Source: Sporobacter sp963663605 (GTDB lineage: Bacteria; Bacillota; Clostridia; Oscillospirales; Oscillospiraceae). From it: a stretch of 64,000 nucleotides of DNA. Both the position numbers and the translations under genes were made by a program. The stretch covers positions 2,976,001-3,040,000 of the forward strand of contig CAXXVF010000002.1 in assembly GCA_963663605.2 (NCBI GenBank). The letters run 5' to 3'. Of this stretch, positions 1 through 6,944 are shown piece by piece. Positions within the stretch are counted from its first letter, which is position 1. Each line of letters begins with the position of its first letter. The notes beneath the pieces were generated by a model. The model saw only the letters and a program-made list of their open reading frames with translations. It was not told the origin of the DNA and did not search any database.

Positions 1-2
1 CC

Positions 3-446
3 GCCGGCCATATCACCATAGGCAAAAGCCTCGGCGCGCTGCCGAACGGCAGACCGGCCGGTTCTCCGACTTGCGACGCGGCCTGCTCGGTTATGCCGGG
101 TATGGACGTCAACGGCCCGACGGCCGCCATCAACTCCGCTACAAAAGGCCCGTACTCTAAGGAGTTCGTCGGCTATGCCATGAACATGAAGTTCTCTAAA
201 GCCATCCTCAACACGGATGAGAAGCTTCAGAAGCTGGCCTGGCTCATCAAGGCCTTCATGAAGAGAGGCGGCTGGCACATCCAGTTCAACATCCACAGCC
301 GTGAAGAACTCCTGGCTGCGCAGGCATGTCCTGCCGAGCACAAGAACTTGCTTGTCAGGGTCGGCGGCTACAGCGCGTACTTCATTGACCTGCCGAAGGG
401 TCTGCAGGATGAGATCGTCGAACGCACGATGCACGAAATGGTATAA
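3..446 (+). CDS. glycyl radical enzyme, C-terminal part (5' end outside window)
   Basis: About 147 residues of the C-terminal half of a pyruvate formate-lyase/diol-dehydratase type glycyl radical enzyme, read in frame from base 3 with no start inside the window. The radical motif RVGGYSA lies near the end; its radical glycine codon is at 366-368. It is followed by the usual LPKGLQDEI tail. The upstream LPNGRPAG and NGPTAAINS blocks also fit the family. The catalytic Cys and substrate-pocket residues lie outside the window, so the substrate (dehydration, decarboxylation, C-S or C-N cleavage, or fumarate addition) cannot be assigned. The dedicated activase follows 160 bases downstream, then a B12 mutase and its chaperone, which points to a joint anaerobic radical pathway. 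Membership of the superfamily is certain; the subclass is open. Confidence 0.95.
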   Translation, partial: AGHITIGKSLGALPNGRPAGSPTCDAACSVMPGMDVNGPTAAINSATKGPYSKEFVGYAMNMKFSKAILNTDEKLQKLAWLIKAFMKRGGWHIQFNIHSREELLAAQACPAEHKNLLVRVGGYSAYFIDLPKGLQDEIVERTMHEMV

Positions 447-461
447 GTAATTAAGCTTTTG

Positions 462-493
462 CGGAAGAGTTGCCGTTTAAGGCAACTCTTCCG
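462..493 (+). terminator. stem-loop between the radical enzyme and its activase
   Basis: Perfect 13-bp stem (CGGAAGAGTTGCC with its complement) and a GTTTAA loop directly after the radical enzyme stop. There is no long U-run, so it may be an attenuator or an mRNA-stabilising hairpin that sets more enzyme than activase rather than a full terminator. Confidence 0.6.
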
Positions 494-605
494 GAATATT
501 CATAAAGACGCGGATGCCGGTCAAAAGGCATTTAGGCAGGGAGCGACCGATTCGTCGTGCCCTGCGTTCGTAACGTTTATAACAAAAGAGGAGTATTAAA
601 ACACG

Positions 606-1517
606 ATGGAGAATATTGAGGGGATCGTATTCAATATACAGCGTTACAGTATTGACGACGGTCCCGGTGTTAGAACGACCGTCTTCTTAAAAGGGTGCCC
701 GCTGACATGTCTGTGGTGCTCGAACCCCGAGTCCCAGCGTATGCAGCCTGAAGTGACTTGGCGGTACACCTCCTGTAAGAGCTGCGGCACCTGTGTCAAG
801 GTTTGTCCAGTAGGCGCAATTACCCTTGATGACGATGGTGTTCATATAGATCGAAAAAAATGCACACAGTGCGGAGAGTGCGTTAAAAACTGCGTGCCCG
901 AAGCTCTCAGGATGACCGGCGATAAGATGACGGTTGACGAAGTATTCAAAATCGTCAAGAAGGATGCCGACTATTACGAGGCGTCCGGCGGCGGTGTCAC
1001 GGCATCCGGCGGAGAGGTTCTCATGCAGGCCGATTTCGTCGCGGAGCTGTTTAGGCGCTGCCGTGAAGCGGGCTTCCATACGAACGCCGATACGACGGGG
1101 TACGGTTCGCCTGAGGCCCTTGAGAAGATACTTGAGTATTCTGATTTGGTATACTACGATTTAAAGCATATGGATCCGGCAAAACATGTGGAGTATACCG
1201 GCGTTTCAAACGAACTGATACTCAAGAATCTTGAACTCGTTGTGAAAAAAGGCGTGCCCGTCGTTATACGCGTGCCGCTGATTCCCGGGTACAACAACTC
1301 GGATGAGAATCTTCACGCATTGGGGCGCACCGTGAGCAATATCGCAAAAGACGCGCCTGTCAATATACTTCCGTATCACAAGTATGGCGCCAACAAATAC
1401 AGAATGGTCGATATGGTCTATAAGCTGGATGATGTTCCTGAGTGTACGCAGGAGGAACTTGACAAAGCCAAAGAGATCATAGAATCATACGGACTGAAAT
1501 GCGAGATTTCAAAATAA
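606..1517 (+). CDS. glycyl radical enzyme activating enzyme (radical SAM)
   Basis: 303 residues. A radical S-adenosylmethionine enzyme that would abstract H from the glycine of the upstream enzyme to make the glycyl radical. The N-terminal CX3CX2C motif (KGCPLTCLWCSN, about residues 30-41) binds the SAM [4Fe-4S] cluster. An inserted ferredoxin-like domain follows, with CKSCGTCVKVC and CTQCGECVKNC (about residues 57-98). That insertion is typical of activases of the dehydratase, decarboxylase and benzylsuccinate-synthase types and absent from short PFL activases. A GAGG-type ribosome site precedes the ATG. The mutase gene starts 17 bases after the stop, so both are one operon. Confidence 0.95.
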   Translation: MENIEGIVFNIQRYSIDDGPGVRTTVFLKGCPLTCLWCSNPESQRMQPEVTWRYTSCKSCGTCVKVCPVGAITLDDDGVHIDRKKCTQCGECVKNCVPEALRMTGDKMTVDEVFKIVKKDADYYEASGGGVTASGGEVLMQADFVAELFRRCREAGFHTNADTTGYGSPEALEKILEYSDLVYYDLKHMDPAKHVEYTGVSNELILKNLELVVKKGVPVVIRVPLIPGYNNSDENLHALGRTVSNIAKDAPVNILPYHKYGANKYRMVDMVYKLDDVPECTQEELDKAKEIIESYGLKCEISK

Positions 1518-1534
1518 CTTGAGGGGGAAAAAAT

Positions 1535-3451
1535 GTGATCAAAGTCAAGCAGGAAAGAATAGACGACAAAACGTTTGCTAAGATGCGTGAGGAGCAGCTT
1601 GCGCAGTGGCCCACCGGCAAGGAAGTCGATATTGACGAGGCGGTTGAATATCATAAAACACTGCCTGAGCATAAGAACTTCACAAAACGTTTAGCAAGAT
1701 ATAAGGCCGAAGGCAAAATCGGACTGTTTCCGCGTTCAGGTGTACCGGTCGTTGAAGAGGAAATACAGCTTCTTCAGGGTCTCAATGCCGTCGGCGTTGA
1801 GCTTTTCCCGTTCACGACCGACTCATATACGCGAAACCTCCAGCTGGATAAATGTCAGCAGGGTCTTGATGAAAGCATCCGGACAGGCAAAAAGAAGCTC
1901 AACGGCTACCCGATCATCAACCACGGCGTTAAAGTAACCCGTAAGGTTGTTGAATCATGCGTAGGCGCGTTTGACCCGAGATCGTCCCGCGTCGCCAACA
2001 GCTTCGTCGGTGAGATTGCTTTTGCCGCCGGTATGACCGCCATGCCCAACAGCTTTTTCGGCTGGATCGGCGGCTACGATAAAAAAGCCACGCCCGAAGA
2101 GTGCGTTGCGACCGCCCAGTATCTCGGACGCCTCATCGGTATGTACGCAGACCGCGGCATCATCATCTCTACGGATACGCACGGCTGGCTGCCCAACGGC
2201 GTTATCCCCATGTATGTCAATATCGCTACGCAGATCATCGAGGCGCTCATTTCGGCCGGACAGGGCACGAAGAGCATTGTTCCGCTCATGAACTTCCAGG
2301 GCAACGTCGCTCAGGACATTGCTGAGATCAAGACCTGCGAAAAGCTTTTCAGAAAATATTTGGACAAATTAGGCTATACCGATACGATCATACCCGGCAT
2401 TATCGGCAACCAGTCGTCGCTGTTCCCGTTCCCGCAGGATCTGGGCAACGCTTTCGGTTATATTAACTATGTTGCGATGGAAGCGGCCATGTCGGATTTG
2501 GCGGCCTGCTCGGTCAAGACGGTCGACGAGGCGCTTGGTGTTCCGAGTCTTGAATCCCATATGCAGACGTACGCTTCGGCCAACTGGATATTCAACGTTG
2601 TCCGTCAGCAGAAATTCGAAGCCGATACAGCGGCTATCAATCAGGAAATGCGCGTGACGGAGCTTGCCGTCAGCGCCATCCTCGACAAGGTTCTCGAAAT
2701 GGGCGACGGCGATATCGCTGTCGGCGCAGTCAAGGCCGTCGAAGCCGGCGTTTTGGATTCCCCGTTCTCTATCAATATCTATCCCAAGGATCTTTGCATG
2801 GGCGCAAGAGACCTTGAAGGCGCCTGCCGCTACATCGATTACGGCAATATCCCGATCCCCGAGGAAGTACGCAAGTACAACGATGAGAAGATCAAAGAGA
2901 GAGAAAAATACGAGGGCACGAAGCTTAACTTCAAGGCATCCATGGCCGACTTCTGGTGCCTGGCACAGGGCAAAGCGATTGGTGAGTTTGAAAAGACCGA
3001 AACAGCTGATGACGAAAAGATCGAGATGAAGCGGACGCCGACCATCGTGACCGGCACCTCCGGTGTCGACGCGCACGTTATCGGCACAAAGATCATCTCC
3101 AGAGCTTTGAAAGAAGAAGGTTTCAACGTTGTTGCGCTTGGCGCGCAGACGCCGGCCGAAGAATTCATCAAGGCTGCCCAGGAGACAGACGCCGATGCGA
3201 TACTGATCACAACGCTGTACGGCATGGCTGAAATGGATGTCCAGGGCATCCGTGAAATGTGCGTCGAAGCCGGTATCGGCGATATCCTGATGTACATCGG
3301 CGGCATTCTTGGCGTTGGCACGAGAGACTTCAAGGAAGATGAAGAAACCTTCAAGAAGATCGGATTCGACCGCGTATATCCGCCGGAGTCCGATGTCAAG
3401 CAGTCCATCCGCGACCTCGTTTCGGACCTCAAGGCCAGAAACAAGATATAA
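1535..3451 (+). CDS. fused coenzyme B12 mutase, glutamate-mutase-like (GlmE catalytic + GlmS cobalamin domain)
   Basis: 638 residues with a GTG start behind a GAGGGGG site. Residues 1-490 match the GlmE TIM-barrel subunit of methylaspartate (glutamate) mutase. Residues 501-638 match the GlmS cobalamin subunit, with the base-off motif DAHVIG (Asp512, His514, Gly517) and the FDRVYPP end block. In glutamate mutase these are separate proteins; here they are one chain. From my recollection of the Clostridium cochlearium enzyme, the arginine claw that holds the substrate carboxylates is kept (Arg67, Arg100, Arg149) and Tyr181 is kept. The position of the amino-group-binding Glu171 is Pro171, and Tyr177 is Trp177. 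It should therefore carry out a B12 carbon-skeleton rearrangement of a dicarboxylate that need not be glutamate. The radical enzyme and activase lie upstream and the MutL-like protein downstream. Family is sure; substrate is unknown. Confidence 0.9.
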   Translation: MIKVKQERIDDKTFAKMREEQLAQWPTGKEVDIDEAVEYHKTLPEHKNFTKRLARYKAEGKIGLFPRSGVPVVEEEIQLLQGLNAVGVELFPFTTDSYTRNLQLDKCQQGLDESIRTGKKKLNGYPIINHGVKVTRKVVESCVGAFDPRSSRVANSFVGEIAFAAGMTAMPNSFFGWIGGYDKKATPEECVATAQYLGRLIGMYADRGIIISTDTHGWLPNGVIPMYVNIATQIIEALISAGQGTKSIVPLMNFQGNVAQDIAEIKTCEKLFRKYLDKLGYTDTIIPGIIGNQSSLFPFPQDLGNAFGYINYVAMEAAMSDLAACSVKTVDEALGVPSLESHMQTYASANWIFNVVRQQKFEADTAAINQEMRVTELAVSAILDKVLEMGDGDIAVGAVKAVEAGVLDSPFSINIYPKDLCMGARDLEGACRYIDYGNIPIPEEVRKYNDEKIKEREKYEGTKLNFKASMADFWCLAQGKAIGEFEKTETADDEKIEMKRTPTIVTGTSGVDAHVIGTKIISRALKEEGFNVVALGAQTPAEEFIKAAQETDADAILITTLYGMAEMDVQGIREMCVEAGIGDILMYIGGILGVGTRDFKEDEETFKKIGFDRVYPPESDVKQSIRDLVSDLKARNKI

Positions 3452-3488
3452 CGGCGTAATTTACGCGCCTGCTTACTGCATACAGACG

Positions 3489-3510
3489 GGGCCGCATGAA
3501 AATGCGGCCC
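3489..3510 (+). terminator. hairpin after the mutase gene
   Basis: Stem GGGCCGCAT/ATGCGGCCC with a GAAA-type loop, 38 bases after the mutase stop. The T-tail is short. The remaining 200 bases before the next gene hold a GC-rich stem at 3646-3668 (GCCGCCC/GGGCGGC), and I recognise no riboswitch there. Confidence 0.6.
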
Positions 3511-3715
3511 TTAAAATGCAGTTGTTATAGATATTATATAAAAACCTTGACACGACTGGGAGTTATTAGGTAATGTAGATTAAATGGCCGGACAAGGACG
3601 TATAAAATCCTCAATCAGCCCGGCTGTGATTCCTGGGAATGGCGCGCCGCCCAAACTTTAAGGGCGGCAGGAATTACATCAAACAAGGCACGACACTTAT
3701 CACTGGGGGCATTTT

Positions 3716-5101
3716 ATGAGCAGCATTCGCATATTCATTGATTTCGGAAGTACATTTACCAAAGCGGTTGCCTTTGACATCGAAAAAGAAGAACTGGCCG
3801 CGCGTGTCCAGGTGCCGTCCACCGTGGATACGGATATTTCCGTCGGACTGCGGGAAGCATTTGAAAAGCTCGGTGAGTTGGTGCCGATCGACGAAAACGA
3901 TATCGCGCGCACCGTGGCCTGTTCCAGCGCCGCAGGCGGACTTAAGATGATCTGCATCGGGCTTGTGCCGGAGTATACGACAGAGGCCGGAAGACTCGCC
4001 GCGCTCGGCGCAGGCGCTAAGATCGTCGGGACATACTCGTATGAGATGACGGAGGACGAGGCGCAGGAGATTGCCGAAAGTGCGCCTGATATCGTACTTT
4101 TAACAGGCGGTACGGACGGCGGCAATAAAAAGACAATCACGCACAACGCAGCCGTTCTCGCCGGCATTGAAAGCGGCGTCAGGAACATCATCGTTGCGGG
4201 CAACAAATCTGCCAAGGGCGAGATCGAGCGGATATTCGCCGGTTCGCATAAAAACGTCATCTATACCAAAAACGTCATGCCGGAATTCGGACGGCTTGAT
4301 TTGGATCCCGTCAATGAAAAGATCCGGGAACTGTTTATTAACCGGATAACAGACGCAAAAGGCATCAGCAAGGTCAGGGAGATGATCGGCGACGTCGTCA
4401 TGCCGACGCCGTCCGCTGTGCTGGAAGCGGCGAAACTCATAGCGGATGGAGCGCGCGACGAAGCGGGCTTCGGCGAGCTGCTTTTAGTCGATGTCGGCGG
4501 CGCGACGACCGACGTATATTCAGTTGCCAAGGGGGCGCCGACGAAGGAAGGCGCTTCGCTTGCGGGTCTGCCTGAACCTTACGCAAAGAGGACAGTGGAA
4601 GGCGATCTCGGACTGTTTCACAATTTGGATACGCTGTCGTGTATAGCCGAGGACGTGGGCAGGCTGTATGACGACGAGCGGACGGAGTTCGAAGAAAAGG
4701 TTAAAAAGCTGCGCGACGTTCTAAGCATACCGGAAGGGGCCGACCAGACCGAATGTCAATTGACGCTGTCGCACCTGGCCGTTAAAACAGCCGTTGACAG
4801 GCATGTCGGCACAATCGAACTGATCGTTACGCATAACGGCGAATTCTGGGTGCAGCGGGGCAAGGACATGACGCTGGTCCGGACCGTCATCGGTGCCGGC
4901 GGGCCCGTTGCGTTTTCAAGTGATCCGCACCGTGTTATGGACGGAGCGGTTTTCAGGCCTACCGCGCCCAACATTTTAAAGCCGATCCAACCTCATTTTT
5001 ATTTGGATGAGAAATATATACTTTATGCCATTGGCCTTTTGTCTCAGTCGGACCCGGTCAAAGCTTTACGGATCATTAAGAAATATTTAAAGAAGATTTA
5101 A
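3716..5101 (+). CDS. GlmL/MutL family protein (actin-fold ATPase linked to B12 mutases)
   Basis: 461 residues. MutL (GlmL) proteins are found next to glutamate mutase genes and are thought to reactivate or chaperone the mutase; they are unrelated to the mismatch-repair MutL. The ASKHA/actin-type phosphate loops are visible: FIDFGSTFTK at residues 7-16 and DVGGATTDVYS near residue 260. An ATG is preceded by a GGGGGC purine run. It follows the fused mutase on the same strand after 264 bases containing a hairpin, so it may share the transcript or have its own promoter. Its presence supports the downstream half of the cluster being a working adenosylcobalamin mutase system. Confidence 0.9.
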   Translation: MSSIRIFIDFGSTFTKAVAFDIEKEELAARVQVPSTVDTDISVGLREAFEKLGELVPIDENDIARTVACSSAAGGLKMICIGLVPEYTTEAGRLAALGAGAKIVGTYSYEMTEDEAQEIAESAPDIVLLTGGTDGGNKKTITHNAAVLAGIESGVRNIIVAGNKSAKGEIERIFAGSHKNVIYTKNVMPEFGRLDLDPVNEKIRELFINRITDAKGISKVREMIGDVVMPTPSAVLEAAKLIADGARDEAGFGELLLVDVGGATTDVYSVAKGAPTKEGASLAGLPEPYAKRTVEGDLGLFHNLDTLSCIAEDVGRLYDDERTEFEEKVKKLRDVLSIPEGADQTECQLTLSHLAVKTAVDRHVGTIELIVTHNGEFWVQRGKDMTLVRTVIGAGGPVAFSSDPHRVMDGAVFRPTAPNILKPIQPHFYLDEKYILYAIGLLSQSDPVKALRIIKKYLKKI

Positions 5102-5276
5102 AGAGCATCCGGATACAAAAAAACAAATCCGGACAACAGTGTTCAGAAAATGCGCAAATAGCACAATTACAGCTGCGATATAGGGGATAAAAATTGTGAA
5201 AAACGATGATTATTCACTATAATTTAAAATAGCCTTGAAAACAACTACGCACGGTACTATAGTTTTAGATAGTGAA

Positions 5277-5438
5277 AACCTCGGTAGGTGAGGCTACCAC
5301 AAGGATATGGATTGCTGCCGCGAAAGGTTGGAGACAACCCTAGCAGGTCAACAGGATTTGTCGAAATTTGAAGGCATAGCCTAATGCAATTTCACCGCCT
5401 TGCGGAGTTAAAGCTTGAACGGGAAATCGAAGTATTTG
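5277..5438 (+). ncRNA. M-box magnesium riboswitch (ykoK leader)
   Basis: The conserved M-box core is visible: GGTAGGTGAGGCTACC near the 5' side, GGATATGGATTGCTGCCG, the ACAACCCTAGCAGGTCAACAG block, and AATGCAATTTCACCGCC with GCGGAGTTAAAGC towards the 3' side. This RNA senses Mg2+ and switches off transcription when Mg2+ is plentiful. It stands ahead of a terminator and two genes read here as Mg2+ uptake or sensing, which fits. Boundaries are approximate. Confidence 0.92.
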
Positions 5439-5439
5439 A

Positions 5440-5476
5440 CCTTCGCCTGTTTGAGCATGGCGAAGGTTTTTATTTT
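5440..5476 (+). terminator. M-box expression-platform terminator
   Basis: CCTTCGCC, an 11-base loop, GGCGAAGG, then TTTTTATTTT. A strong intrinsic terminator at the 3' end of the M-box, expected to form when Mg2+ is bound. Confidence 0.9.
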
Positions 5477-5545
5477 CAAGTTTTTCTGCGTTAACCGTAT
5501 GCGGAAGCGATGATGCACGAATATTAAATGCAGGAGGTTAAAGAA

Positions 5546-5611
5546 ATGGACGCAGACCCCAGTTATCGAAGTAGGCGTTTTAAATCAGAATACGGAGGGA
5601 TTAATGTCTGA
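5546..5611 (+). CDS. possible 21-residue leader peptide
   Basis: ATG with a textbook AGGAGG site at 5532-5537, coding for a 21-residue basic peptide (MDADPSYRSRRFKSEYGGIN plus V). It sits between the M-box terminator and the Mg genes, so it is only transcribed when Mg2+ is low. The C-terminal codons contain the ribosome site of a second tiny frame. It could be a translated leader that tunes the downstream hairpin, or a chance frame. I know no homologue. Confidence 0.4.
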   Translation: MDADPSYRSRRFKSEYGGINV

Positions 5612-5624
5612 GAATCGCTTTTGA
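5604..5624 (+). CDS. possible 6-residue overlapping leader frame
   Basis: ATG preceded by GGAGGG, coding MSENRF and stop. It overlaps the end of the 21-residue frame by 8 bases, as in translationally coupled leaders. Too short to judge by coding statistics. Confidence 0.2.
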   Translation: MSENRF

Positions 5625-5650
5625 TGATCGGATTTAATATACATGCCGTA

Positions 5651-5677
5651 AAATCCTTCCGTTAAATGGAGGGATTT
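5651..5677 (+). promoter_or_regulatory. hairpin covering the ribosome site of the MgtE-like gene
   Basis: AAATCCTTCC pairs with GGAGGGATTT (10 bp with one G-U pair, 7-base loop). The right arm holds the GGAGGG site used by the GTG start at 5680. It can act as a translation-blocking hairpin, or with the following Ts as a weak terminator. Confidence 0.55.
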
Positions 5678-5679
5678 TT

Positions 5680-6930
5680 GTGTTTAATGAGACTGTATTT
5701 TACTTAAGCCGCGTGCTTGGGAAGAAAGTACGGACGACAAACGACGCGCCGATCGGGGCGCTGAGCGATATCGCCGTCCACTTCGAAGCGTCGATGCCGC
5801 AGGTCGAGGCGCTTATCCTTAAAAGCGGCGGTAAAGAGATCATTGCCGACTATTCGAGCTTTACCCTGACGGAAGAAAAAGGCCAGTTCGTCTTCCGGTG
5901 CAAGAAGCTCAAGACATTATCCGGACTTAAGGAAGATACGCTCCTTTTAAGAAAATATGTCCTTGACCGCCAGCTCGTCGACATCGACGGCCGGAAGCTC
6001 GTCCGGGTCAATGACCTGCGCTTGGCAGTCATGTCGTCCGGTACGTTCCTGGCAGCCGTTGACGTTGGTTTTGAAGGGCTTTTAAGACGGCTTGGCATCG
6101 CCAAACCGCTGGCGCAGCTTTTAGCCCTGTTCCATAAAAAAATTCCGGGAAAGCTTATTTTATGGAACGCAGTTGAGACGGTTGATATCGGACACGCGGG
6201 CATACAGTTGAGCAAGCCCTATACCAAGCTGGAAACGCTTCACGTATCCGACCTCGCCGATATCCTTGAGGACATGGATCTGAAGATGCAGGCGGAGGTT
6301 TTCTCATCGCTGGATGATGAAAAAGCCGCCGATGTTCTTGAAGAGCTGGAGTCGGAGGCGCAGCTGACCGTTCTGGACAGCCTGCCGCTTGAGAAGGCCG
6401 CCGATCTCCTGGAGATGATGCCGGCCGACGAGGTCGCCGATATCCTCGAGGAAATGGAAGAGGAGAAGGCGGAGCAGCTCTTAAGCGAGATGGAAAGCGA
6501 AGCTTCCGAGGAAGTCCGGGAGCTCATGGAGTACGACGACAACGAAGTCGGCAGCATCATGACGACGGACTTTATTGCCTATAAGGGCAGCATGACGACG
6601 GAAGAAGTCATCAAAGAGCTCCGGCGTTTAAAACCGGAGCCGAGCTCGATTTACTATCTGTATATCGTGGATGAAGGCGACCGCCTGACGGCGACCGTAT
6701 CGCTTCGCGACCTCGTCATCTCGGAACCGGATACAAAAATAGATGAGATCATGGACACGAAGATGATCTATGTACAGGATACGGACGATATTGAATCTAT
6801 CGGCGAGATCATATCGAAATACAATCTGCTCGCCGTCCCGGTCGTTGATAAGGACATGGAGCTTTTGGGCATGGTTGTCATAGACGATATTGTCTATAAT
6901 CTCCTGAGGGCCAGAAGAAGAAGGGTCTGA
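5680..6930 (+). CDS. soluble MgtE-like Mg2+ sensor (PRC-barrel + MgtE-N + CBS pair, no membrane domain)
   Basis: 416 residues from a GTG start six bases after GGAGGG. Residues 1-85 resemble a PRC-barrel domain. Residues 185-285 form the MgtE N superhelix, with repeated DLADILEDM / KAADVLEEL / EVADILEEM units. Residues 290-410 form two CBS domains (VGSIMTTDFI, then VPVVDKDMELLGMVVIDD). The chain ends at RARRRRV, where MgtE channels would enter their five-helix pore; no hydrophobic segment is present. It lies behind an M-box and 14 bases before an NRAMP-type transporter. The likely role is Mg2+ sensing and gating of that transporter (inference). Such detached MgtE domains are known beside NRAMP-like proteins, but the mechanism is not established. 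Confidence 0.85.
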   Translation: MFNETVFYLSRVLGKKVRTTNDAPIGALSDIAVHFEASMPQVEALILKSGGKEIIADYSSFTLTEEKGQFVFRCKKLKTLSGLKEDTLLLRKYVLDRQLVDIDGRKLVRVNDLRLAVMSSGTFLAAVDVGFEGLLRRLGIAKPLAQLLALFHKKIPGKLILWNAVETVDIGHAGIQLSKPYTKLETLHVSDLADILEDMDLKMQAEVFSSLDDEKAADVLEELESEAQLTVLDSLPLEKAADLLEMMPADEVADILEEMEEEKAEQLLSEMESEASEEVRELMEYDDNEVGSIMTTDFIAYKGSMTTEEVIKELRRLKPEPSSIYYLYIVDEGDRLTATVSLRDLVISEPDTKIDEIMDTKMIYVQDTDDIESIGEIISKYNLLAVPVVDKDMELLGMVVIDDIVYNLLRARRRRV

Positions 6931-6944
6931 CGGGAGGTGCAGCC

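Noticed and set aside
2369..3076. 235-codon open frame on the minus strand
   Set aside because: Lies fully within the fused mutase gene; arginine- and aspartate-rich composition of an antisense shadow and no ribosome site.
3511..3715. Possible cobalamin riboswitch before the MutL-like gene
   Set aside because: Expected because of the B12 link, but the conserved B12-box core (GCCACTG-type) and its partner elements are not present; only a GC-rich stem is seen.
1..5101. Bacterial microcompartment linked to the glycyl radical enzyme
   Set aside because: No shell-protein genes or encapsulation-type N-terminal extension on the visible enzymes; the GRE N-terminus is outside the window.
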